DNA of 64,000 nt. Source: Pseudomonas sp. DG56-2. Its GTDB lineage: Bacteria > Pseudomonadota > Gammaproteobacteria > Pseudomonadales > Pseudomonadaceae. The notes below the pieces were generated by a model, which saw only the letters and a list, made by a program, of their open reading frames with translations, ran no database searches and had not been told where the DNA came from. The position numbers were made by a program, and so were the translations under genes. Positions 57,343-64,000 of the stretch are shown piece after piece (position 1 is the stretch's first letter; each line of letters opens with the position of its first letter). The stretch is taken from assembly GCF_004803755.1 (NCBI RefSeq), contig NZ_CP032311.1, positions 1-64,000 on the forward strand, given 5' to 3'.

Positions 57343-58932
57343 ATGAGCGCAGTGATCGACGACCACAGCCAGGGTCATGAACACGCCCACGGACCGGCCA
57401 AAGGCTTGATGCGCTGGGTGCTGACCACCAACCATAAAGACATTGGCACCATGTACTTGTGGTTCAGCTTTATTGCGTTCCTGCTGGGCGGCTCTTTCGC
57501 CATGGTGATTCGCGCCGAACTGTTCCAGCCAGGCCTGCAGATCGTTCAGCCGGAGTTTTTCAACCAGATGACCACCATGCACGGGCTGGTGATGGTCTTT
57601 GGGGCCGTGATGCCCGCGTTTGTCGGCCTGGCCAACTGGATGATTCCATTGATGATCGGCGCGCCGGACATGGCCTTGCCGCGCATGAACAACTTCAGCT
57701 TTTGGCTGCTACCAGCGGCCTTCCTGCTGCTGGTTTCGACGCTGTTCATGCCGGGTGGCGGGCCCAACTTCGGTTGGACGTTTTATGCCCCACTATCGAC
57801 TACCTATGCTCCGGAAAGCGTGACCTTCTTCATTTTCGCCATTCACCTGATGGGCATCAGCTCGATCATGGGGGCGATCAACGTGATTGCCACCATTCTC
57901 AACCTGCGTGCTCCAGGCATGACGCTGATGAAAATGCCGCTGTTCGTCTGGACCTGGTTGATCACCGCGTTTCTGTTGATTGCGGTCATGCCGGTTCTGG
58001 CCGGTGTGGTAACCATGATGCTCATGGATATTCACTTCGGCACCAGCTTCTTCAGCGCTGCGGGCGGCGGTGATCCAGTGTTGTTCCAGCATGTGTTCTG
58101 GTTCTTCGGCCACCCCGAGGTCTACATCATGATCCTGCCGGCATTCGGCGCGGTCAGCTCGATCATCCCGGCGTTTTCGCGCAAGCCACTGTTTGGCTAT
58201 ACCTCGATGGTTTATGCCACCGGTGCGATCGCCTTCCTGTCCTTTATCGTGTGGGCTCACCATATGTTCGTGGTGGGCATTCCGGTGGTTGGCGAGCTGT
58301 TTTTCATGTACGCCACCATGCTGATCGCAGTGCCGACCGGAGTGAAGGTGTTCAACTGGGTCAGCACCATGTGGGAAGGCTCGCTGACCTTCGAGACACC
58401 GATGCTGTTCGCCATTGCCTTCGTCATCCTGTTCACCATTGGCGGCTTTTCAGGGTTGATGCTGGCTATTGCCCCGGCGGATTTCCAATACCACGATACC
58501 TATTTCGTGGTCGCCCATTTCCATTACGTGCTGGTGCCGGGTGCAATCTTCGGGATTTTTGCTTCGGCCTATTACTGGCTGCCGAAGTGGACCGGGCACA
58601 TGTACGACGAAACCTTGGGCAAGCTGCATTTCTGGCTGTCCTTCGTTGGCATGAACATGGCGTTCTTCCCGATGCACTTTGTCGGTTTGGCCGGGATGCC
58701 CCGACGGATCCCGGACTACAACCTGCAGTTCGCCGACTTCAACATGATTTCATCGATCGGTGCCTTCATGTTCGGCGCCACACAGATCTTCTTCCTGTTC
58801 ATTGTCATCAAATGCATTCGCGGTGGTGCGCCTGCCCCAGCCAAGCCTTGGGATGGTGCTGAAGGCCTGGAGTGGTCAGTGCCATCCCCTGCGCCTTACC
58901 ACACCTTCCAGACACCACCGGAAGTGAAATGA
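57343..58932 (+). CDS. coxA: Cytochrome c oxidase subunit I
   Basis: This is the catalytic subunit of the aa3 oxidase, holding haem a, haem a3 and CuB. The 529 residues form twelve membrane helices with WFFGHPEVYIMILPAFG (His-Tyr crosslink, CuB), AHHMFVVGIP (CuB His pair) and DTYFVVAHFHYVLVPGA (haem ligands). The start is 53 bp after coxB, with an AGGAGACAGG site. Confidence 0.98.
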   Translation: MSAVIDDHSQGHEHAHGPAKGLMRWVLTTNHKDIGTMYLWFSFIAFLLGGSFAMVIRAELFQPGLQIVQPEFFNQMTTMHGLVMVFGAVMPAFVGLANWMIPLMIGAPDMALPRMNNFSFWLLPAAFLLLVSTLFMPGGGPNFGWTFYAPLSTTYAPESVTFFIFAIHLMGISSIMGAINVIATILNLRAPGMTLMKMPLFVWTWLITAFLLIAVMPVLAGVVTMMLMDIHFGTSFFSAAGGGDPVLFQHVFWFFGHPEVYIMILPAFGAVSSIIPAFSRKPLFGYTSMVYATGAIAFLSFIVWAHHMFVVGIPVVGELFFMYATMLIAVPTGVKVFNWVSTMWEGSLTFETPMLFAIAFVILFTIGGFSGLMLAIAPADFQYHDTYFVVAHFHYVLVPGAIFGIFASAYYWLPKWTGHMYDETLGKLHFWLSFVGMNMAFFPMHFVGLAGMPRRIPDYNLQFADFNMISSIGAFMFGATQIFFLFIVIKCIRGGAPAPAKPWDGAEGLEWSVPSPAPYHTFQTPPEVK

Positions 58933-58956
58933 ACGGCCTGGGCCTGAGGATGAACC

Positions 58957-59526
58957 ATGAGTGAAGGGACCTCGCTCAAACGCCTGGTCGTGCGGCTGTT
59001 GCTGCTGACTGTGGTGATGTTCGCCTTCGGCTTTGCCTTGGTGCCGATCTACGACGTGATGTGCAAGGCATTCGGTATCAACGGCAAGACCGGTGGGCAG
59101 TATGAAGGCAGCCAGACCAGTGACCCGAGTCGCATGGTGAAGGTGCAGTTTATGTCGACCAATGCCAGTGACATGGTCTGGGAGTTCTACTCCACCGCCG
59201 ACCAGATCGACGTCAACCCGGGAGCAGTGAACCAAATGGTGTTCATAGCGCGCAATCCGACCGACAAGCCTATGAGCGCCCAAGCTGTTCCAAGCATCAC
59301 CCCGGCAGAAGCGGCGGCCTACTTTCACAAGACCGAGTGCTTCTGTTTTACCCAGCAAGTACTGCAGCCAGGAGAGCGTATCGAAATGCCGGTGCGCTTT
59401 ATCGTCGACCGCGACCTGCCCAAGGATGTGAAACACCTGACGCTGGCTTACACGTTGTTCGATATCACCGCTCGCCACCCGCCGGTTGCACACCTGGCGA
59501 GCCAGGACACACAGGGTGCCCGATAA
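58957..59526 (+). CDS. ctaG: Cytochrome c oxidase assembly protein CtaG/Cox11
   Basis: This is the copper chaperone for the CuB site of subunit I. The 189 residues include one N-terminal membrane anchor (about 9-29) and a periplasmic domain with the copper-binding CFCF in TECFCFTQQVLQPGE. It lies between coxA and coxC, the usual order. Confidence 0.96.
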   Translation: MSEGTSLKRLVVRLLLLTVVMFAFGFALVPIYDVMCKAFGINGKTGGQYEGSQTSDPSRMVKVQFMSTNASDMVWEFYSTADQIDVNPGAVNQMVFIARNPTDKPMSAQAVPSITPAEAAAYFHKTECFCFTQQVLQPGERIEMPVRFIVDRDLPKDVKHLTLAYTLFDITARHPPVAHLASQDTQGAR

Positions 59527-59538
59527 GGAGAACACTCA

Positions 59539-60426
59539 ATGGCTTCGCATGAGCACTACTACGTTCCGGCGCAGAGCAAGTGGCCGATCATTGCCACCAT
59601 CGGCATGTTCATTACGGTGTTTGGCCTGGGTACCTGGTTCAACGATCTCAAGGCCGGGCGACCGGATTCCCATGGTCCGTGGATCTTCTTCTTCGGCGCG
59701 CTGTGCCTGGCTTACATGCTGTTCGGCTGGTTTGGCGCGGTCGTCAAGGAAAGTCGCGCCGGGCTCTATAGCCCGCAGTTGGACAGGTCGTTCCGCTGGG
59801 GGATGTCGTGGTTCATTTTTTCCGAGGTAATGTTTTTCATCGCCTTCTTCGGGGCGTTGTTCTACGTCCGCAATCTGGCCGGGCCCTGGTTGGGGGGAGA
59901 AGGTGCCAAGGGCGTAGCGCACATGCTCTGGCCAAACTTCGAGTTTTCCTGGCCATTGCTGAACACGCCGGATCCGAAGCTATTTCCACCGGCAAAAGAC
60001 ATCATCGATCCTTGGCATCTGCCGTTGATCAATACCATTTTGCTGGTCAGCTCCAGTGTCACGGTGACTATCGCGCACCACGCCCTGCGCAAGGATCACC
60101 GGGGTGCGCTGAAATTCTGGCTCGGCTTGACCATCGTGCTCGGAGTCGCCTTCCTCATTCTGCAGGCGTACGAGTATCACGAAGCCTACAACGAGCTTGG
60201 TTTGACCCTGGGTTCGGGAATCTATGGCGCAACATTCTTCATGCTCACCGGATTCCATGGTGCGCACGTCACCATGGGCACGCTGATTTTGTTCGTTATG
60301 TTGGTGCGCATCATGCGTGGACACTTCAGCCCCGATAAGCATTTCGGCTTCGAAGCGGCTAGCTGGTATTGGCACTTCGTCGACGTGGTCTGGGTCGGGT
60401 TGTTTATCTTTGTGTATGTGCTGTAG
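59539..60426 (+). CDS. coxC: Cytochrome c oxidase subunit III
   Basis: This is the structural subunit III, with seven membrane helices. The 295 residues include FIFSEVMFFIAFFGALFYVR, GFHGAHVTMGTLILF and the C-terminal WYWHFVDVVWVGLFIFVYV, which are strongly conserved. AAGGAGAAC precedes the ATG, 12 bp after ctaG. Confidence 0.97.
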   Translation: MASHEHYYVPAQSKWPIIATIGMFITVFGLGTWFNDLKAGRPDSHGPWIFFFGALCLAYMLFGWFGAVVKESRAGLYSPQLDRSFRWGMSWFIFSEVMFFIAFFGALFYVRNLAGPWLGGEGAKGVAHMLWPNFEFSWPLLNTPDPKLFPPAKDIIDPWHLPLINTILLVSSSVTVTIAHHALRKDHRGALKFWLGLTIVLGVAFLILQAYEYHEAYNELGLTLGSGIYGATFFMLTGFHGAHVTMGTLILFVMLVRIMRGHFSPDKHFGFEAASWYWHFVDVVWVGLFIFVYVL

Positions 60427-60432
60427 CGGGTT

Positions 60433-60636
60433 TTAGAACGGCGCGTGGGAGACTAGTTGGCCGCTGTAAAAGCCCCAGGTCACCAGCGCCAGGGTCAGCG
60501 CGGCGAGGGTAACCCGCACGGTCAGGGCTTTGAGCAGACGTGTGGAGTCGCCATCGTCCTTGACCAGAAAGAACAGGCCACTGAACAGACTGGCGATGGT
60601 CGCCAGCAGCATCAGGACAATCGCAGCTTTAAGCAT
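60433..60636 (-). CDS. DUF2909 twin-transmembrane protein
   Basis: This 67-residue inner-membrane protein has two hydrophobic helices (about 5-25 and 40-60) joined by a short charged loop (KDDGDSTRLLK). The family is found inside cox clusters of gammaproteobacteria, usually on the opposite strand between coxC and surf1, as here. The role is unknown. Confidence 0.88.
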   Translation of the reverse strand: MLKAAIVLMLLATIASLFSGLFFLVKDDGDSTRLLKALTVRVTLAALTLALVTWGFYSGQLVSHAPF

Positions 60637-60699
60637 GGCGAAACTCCGGGGGGATGCATCGATGACCTTAAGTATAGCGATTGACCATGGGGTGACCGG

Positions 60700-61443
60700 G
60701 TGAAGCCATTTCGCCCTGGTTGGCTGCCGACGCTGGTAGTGCTGTTGCTGCTACCGGGCTTGATCGGCCTCGGTTTCTGGCAACTCGGGCGTGCGGAACA
60801 AAAGCGCGACCTGCTTGGCAGCTACGCCGAGCGCCAGGCTGGCGAACCCATTGGTGTGACGCAACTGACCCAGGTGCAAGACCCGGCTTACCGCCGTGTT
60901 CGCCTATTCGGCCATTTTGATACCCAGCACAGTTTGCTGCTGGATAACCGCATGCGGGATGGCCACGTCGGCGTCGAGCTTTTACAACCCTTTTTCGATC
61001 AGTCCAGCGGGCTTTGGCTACTGCTCAATCGCGGCTGGTTACCATGGCCGGACCGACGCAATCCCGTGCAGTTCGCTACGCCGGAGCAAACCTTGAGCCT
61101 GGATGCCTGGGTATATATCGCCCCAGGCGCGACCTTCCAGCTGCATGCCGATCCTGAGGGTGGCAGTTGGCCGCGGCTGCTGACAGCCATCGATGCCGGT
61201 CATCTCTGGACGCAGTTGGCGCGCCAGGGCTTTGCTCATGAACTGCGTCTGGAGGCCAGCCCGGTCAGCTACCGTCTGGACTGGCCTGTGGTTGCCATGG
61301 GGCCGGAAAAACATGTGGGCTACGCCGTGCAGTGGTTTGCCCTGGCGTTGGCGTTGGTCCTGCTCTACCTCTACTTCGGCTGGCATAACAACAAAAAGGA
61401 GAAACAGCATGGGAGCCGTCACGAGTCCACTCAACATGTCTGA
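60700..61443 (+). CDS. SURF1 family oxidase assembly protein
   Basis: This 247-residue haem a chaperone is used in oxidase assembly. It has an N-terminal anchor (about 8-28) with FRPGWLPTLVVLLLLPGLIG, the conserved GFWQLGRAEQKRDLL, a periplasmic domain with RRVRLFGHFD, LLNRGWLPW and a second C-terminal helix ending YLYFGWHNNKKEK. The next gene starts inside its last 35 bp. Confidence 0.94.
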   Translation: MKPFRPGWLPTLVVLLLLPGLIGLGFWQLGRAEQKRDLLGSYAERQAGEPIGVTQLTQVQDPAYRRVRLFGHFDTQHSLLLDNRMRDGHVGVELLQPFFDQSSGLWLLLNRGWLPWPDRRNPVQFATPEQTLSLDAWVYIAPGATFQLHADPEGGSWPRLLTAIDAGHLWTQLARQGFAHELRLEASPVSYRLDWPVVAMGPEKHVGYAVQWFALALALVLLYLYFGWHNNKKEKQHGSRHESTQHV

Positions 61444-62002
61444 AGGCAAGACGCCGCGCGGGCGAACTCGCGGACGCCTGCAACTGATCCTGATCCTGCT
61501 GGTGGTCGTTGGCCCTATGCTACTGGCCACTGCCATGTATAAGTTGCAGTTCTGGGTGCCCGATAGCCGCAGCTATCACGGCGAGATGATTGGTGATGGT
61601 AAAAGCCGCGCCGATCTTGGCGTGGACGCCGATGAACAGCGCTGGCAGCTGTTGGTCAGCGCGCCTAAGGAATGTGGCCTGGATTGTCAGCAACTGGTGT
61701 ACCTGGCCCGGCAGATTCAAGTCGGCCTCGGTCGCGATGCCAGCCGCGCCAGTCATGCCCTGGCCACAACCCAGCCGTTGACGGGTGATTATCAGGCCCG
61801 GCTCGATCGTGAATATCCACAACTGCAACGCTACCCGCTGAACCTGGACAAGTACGGTGCCGTGAGTCAGGGCAAGCAAGATGCTCAGCTTTGGGTCATC
61901 GATCCACACGGCAATCTGGTGCTGCGTTATGACGCCAGGGTCAAGGGCAAGGATCTGCTCAACGACCTGCGCCATCTGCTGAAACTGTCCAATATCGGGT
62001 AG
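61409..62002 (+). CDS. Cox-locus accessory protein with thioredoxin-like domain
   Basis: This 197-residue single-pass membrane protein (anchor about 23-43) has a periplasmic domain. The pair SAPKECGLDCQQLVYLARQ is reminiscent of SCO/thioredoxin-like folds, as is VIDPHGNLVLRYD near the end. It lies in the haem/copper assembly cluster. It starts at 61409, with AAAAAGGAG upstream, inside the surf1 3' end in another frame. Its exact role is not known. Confidence 0.85.
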   Translation: MGAVTSPLNMSEGKTPRGRTRGRLQLILILLVVVGPMLLATAMYKLQFWVPDSRSYHGEMIGDGKSRADLGVDADEQRWQLLVSAPKECGLDCQQLVYLARQIQVGLGRDASRASHALATTQPLTGDYQARLDREYPQLQRYPLNLDKYGAVSQGKQDAQLWVIDPHGNLVLRYDARVKGKDLLNDLRHLLKLSNIG

Positions 62003-62011
62003 GACTAGATC

Positions 62012-63094
62012 ATGGCCAGACCTGGATACCGTCTAGCTGTATTTGCCACCTTGCTGGCGCTGGTAGTTGTGCTGCTCGGGGCCTATACCCGTCTCACCCA
62101 TGCCGGCCTGGGGTGCCCGGACTGGCCGGGCTGCTACGGCTTCATCAGCGTGCCCAAGAGCGAGGCGCAGCTGGCTCATGCCGAACTGCATTATCCGGAC
62201 TCGCCGGTGGAGGAGCACAAGGGCCGCAACGAAATGGTCCATCGTTACTTTGCAGGCACCTTGGCGTTGGTGATCACCCTCCTGGCCTGGCAGGCTTGGC
62301 GTCGCCATGGCCGGGATGGCCAGCCTTATCGCTTGCCTTTACTGTTGCTCGTGGTGGTGTTCGCGCAGGCGGCATTCGGCATGTGGACGGTGACCCTCAA
62401 GCTTTGGCCGCAGGTCGTTACGGCACATCTATTAGGTGGGTTTGCCACCTTGAGTCTGTTGTTCTTGCTGAGCCTGCGATTGTCGCGGGCATTTGCTCCC
62501 CTGCCCAAGCTGCCCCTGAGCGTCAGGCGGGTGGCCGCGTTGGGGTTCCTTGTCGTTGTCGGTCAGATCGCCTTGGGTGGTTGGGTGAGTGCCAACTACG
62601 CCGCGGTGGCGTGTGTGGACCTGCCCACCTGCCATGGCCAATGGTGGCCACAGGCCGACTTCGCCAACGGCTTTCACCTCACTCAACACATCGGCCCCAA
62701 TTACCTCGGCGGGCAGTTGGACAGTGATGCACGCACAGCTATTCACATGAGCCATCGCATGGGGGCTTTGTTGGTCACATGTGTGCTGCTGATGCTCAGC
62801 TGGAAGCTACACCGCCATGGCCTGAGCAAGTTGGCAGGCGTGGTGTTGCTGGCACTGGGCGCACAGGTTGGATTGGGGATAAGTAATGTGCTGTTCCACC
62901 TGCCACTGCCGGTGGCCGTGGCGCATAACGCCGGTGGCGCCATGCTGCTGCTGAGCATGGTGCTGGTCAATTACCGTATACGCCTGGTGGCCAAGGCCAA
63001 GGCACGTCGAGTCAGCCAAGGTTGGCGCCTGACACCGCTTACTAACGGCGGCGTGGTTCACTATCTGGGAGATAACTCATGGCGTCGCTTCTGA
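62012..63094 (+). CDS. ctaA: Haem A synthase CtaA/Cox15
   Basis: This enzyme oxidises haem O to haem A. The 360 residues form eight membrane helices, with the N-terminal RLTHAGLGCPDWPGCYGF and later YAAVACVDLPTCHGQWWP cysteines and conserved histidines (HRYFAGT; HMSHRMGALLV) that bind haem. It begins 9 bp after the accessory gene and overlaps cyoE by 16 bp. Confidence 0.96.
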   Translation: MARPGYRLAVFATLLALVVVLLGAYTRLTHAGLGCPDWPGCYGFISVPKSEAQLAHAELHYPDSPVEEHKGRNEMVHRYFAGTLALVITLLAWQAWRRHGRDGQPYRLPLLLLVVVFAQAAFGMWTVTLKLWPQVVTAHLLGGFATLSLLFLLSLRLSRAFAPLPKLPLSVRRVAALGFLVVVGQIALGGWVSANYAAVACVDLPTCHGQWWPQADFANGFHLTQHIGPNYLGGQLDSDARTAIHMSHRMGALLVTCVLLMLSWKLHRHGLSKLAGVVLLALGAQVGLGISNVLFHLPLPVAVAHNAGGAMLLLSMVLVNYRIRLVAKAKARRVSQGWRLTPLTNGGVVHYLGDNSWRRF

Positions 63095-63978
63095 GTGAAC
63101 GCAGTCAGCAGGCTGGCTGGCGCGACTATCTGGAACTGACCAAGCCCAAGGTGGTGGTGCTGATGCTGATCACCTCGCTGGTGGGCATGTTCCTCGCCAC
63201 ACGTGCGGGCGTGCCCTGGACGGTGCTGTTGTTCGGCAATCTGGGCATCGCCTGCTGCGCCGGCGGTGCTGCTGCGGTGAATCATGTGGTGGATCGGCGC
63301 ATCGATGCGCTAATGGCACGTACACACAAGCGGCCGTTGGCCGAAGGCCGGGTAACGCCAGGCGCCGCGCTGATTTTCGCCCTGCTGCTTTCGCTGTCAG
63401 GCATGGGCCTGCTGCTGGTGTTTACCAATGCCCTCACCGCCTGGCTAACCCTCGCTTCACTGCTGGGCTACGCAGTGATCTACACCGGCTTTCTCAAACG
63501 GGCCACACCGCAGAACATCGTGATTGGCGGGTTAGCCGGTGCGGCGCCGCCGTTGCTGGGCTGGGTGGCGGTCAGCGGCCATATCAGTGCCGAACCGCTG
63601 CTGCTGGTACTGATCATTTTTGCCTGGACTCCCCCGCATTTCTGGTCCCTGGCCATTCACCGCAAGGAAGAGTATGCCAAGGCGGATATTCCGATGTTGC
63701 CGGTGACCCATGGCGAGCATTACACCAAGGTGCACATTTTGCTCTATACCCTGGTGTTGCTGGCGGTCAGCCTGCTGCCCTATGCCATTCATATGAGTGG
63801 GCCGCTGTACCTGGCCTGCGCCGCGGTACTGGGCTTGCGCTTCCTGCAATGGGCCTGGGTGTTGTACCGTGGCAGTCGGCCGCATGCCGCGATCAAGACC
63901 TTCAAGTACTCTATCTGGTACCTGTTTTTGCTGTTCATCGCGCTGCTTGTTGATCACTACTTACTGTTGAACCTATGA
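63079..63978 (+). CDS. cyoE: Protohaem IX farnesyltransferase
   Basis: This enzyme converts haem B to haem O by adding a farnesyl chain. The 299 residues carry the UbiA-type Asp-rich motif NHVVDRRIDALMARTHKRPL and the second-half Asp-containing loop, in nine membrane helices. It precedes a SCO copper chaperone gene whose ATG overlaps its stop. Confidence 0.97.
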   Translation: MASLLSERSQQAGWRDYLELTKPKVVVLMLITSLVGMFLATRAGVPWTVLLFGNLGIACCAGGAAAVNHVVDRRIDALMARTHKRPLAEGRVTPGAALIFALLLSLSGMGLLLVFTNALTAWLTLASLLGYAVIYTGFLKRATPQNIVIGGLAGAAPPLLGWVAVSGHISAEPLLLVLIIFAWTPPHFWSLAIHRKEEYAKADIPMLPVTHGEHYTKVHILLYTLVLLAVSLLPYAIHMSGPLYLACAAVLGLRFLQWAWVLYRGSRPHAAIKTFKYSIWYLFLLFIALLVDHYLLLNL

Positions 63979-64000
63979 CTCGAACCCAGAAAACCGTTTT
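63975..64000 (+). CDS. SCO1/SenC family copper chaperone (5' end only)
   Basis: The ATG overlaps the cyoE stop codon by 3 bp, and the visible codons MTRTQKTVF match the N-terminus of Pseudomonas SCO family proteins, which deliver copper to CuA of CoxB. Only the first 8-9 codons are in the window, so the assignment depends largely on position. Confidence 0.72.

Overview
The window reads as the origin-proximal chromosome of a Pseudomonas, closest in gene order to the P. putida / P. fluorescens side of the genus. It opens on the GTG of dnaA and continues dnaA-dnaN-recF-gyrB, the standard Pseudomonas origin cluster. The other blocks are also in the usual Pseudomonas order: plsC/hdtS, gmhB, glyS, glyQ, tag, htrB; trkA, rsmB, fmt, def, dprA, tsaC, qor, hemF, aroE; trpA, trpB, trpI; prlC; and the aa3 cytochrome oxidase locus. 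The species call is inferred from protein content and synteny. oriC upstream of dnaA is not included.

Layout. 1-6.2 kb: replication genes, with two ParB sites (parS) inside recF and a third at 8.97 kb. 6.3-8.8 kb: a DUF3300/DUF2950 envelope pair. 9.0-13.6 kb: a sulfide-oxidation unit. A FisR-type sigma-54 regulator with three sensor cysteines is divergent from a persulfide dioxygenase-like hydrolase, a type II sulfide:quinone oxidoreductase and a TauE/SafE exporter, with a palindromic operator between them. 13.6-18 kb: a LysR / GMC oxidoreductase / MFS transporter cassette of unknown substrate. 18-24 kb: lipid, LPS, glycyl-tRNA synthetase and DNA-repair housekeeping genes. 24-33.6 kb: K+ uptake, rRNA methylation, translation initiation and maturation, DNA uptake, tRNA modification, haem and shikimate genes. 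33.6-34.5 kb: a small AT-rich accessory patch with a degenerate SulP 3' end and two tandem copies of an unrecognised 67-residue membrane protein. 34.5-41 kb: SulP transporter, trpBA with trpI, DUF883, dodecin. 41-46.7 kb: small secreted proteins and lipoproteins in duplicated pairs, an LLM flavoprotein, OsmC, a putative zinc aminopeptidase, a HAD phosphatase and a gamma carbonic anhydrase-like protein. 46.8-52.4 kb: prlC, a zinc ribbon, a diverged second M3 peptidase, and a radical SAM gene under a strong LexA palindrome. 52.6-55.8 kb: beta carbonic anhydrase plus SulP, a likely bicarbonate-uptake pair. 56.1-64 kb: coxB-coxA-cox11-coxC, DUF2909, SURF1, an accessory protein, ctaA, cyoE and the first codons of a SCO gene, which together encode the aa3 oxidase, its copper delivery and haem A synthesis.

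The most unusual pattern is genome-scale rather than genic. Eleven perfect DnaA boxes (TTATCCACA on either strand) lie between 16.2 and 32.7 kb. There is one in the preceding 16 kb and I found none in the following 31 kb. With about 60% GC, well under one would be expected in that interval. Some sit on gene boundaries (htrB start codon, gmhB end, dprA leader), and one lies beside an AT-rich intergenic stretch at 18.03-18.16 kb. The cluster could be a DnaA-titration or replication-control region. Other points of interest are the SulP scar with its duplicated small membrane genes, the FisR operator array, the 32-bp LexA palindrome, the second M3 peptidase, and the apparent absence of the LysM (TsaP-like) gene normally expected before dprA.
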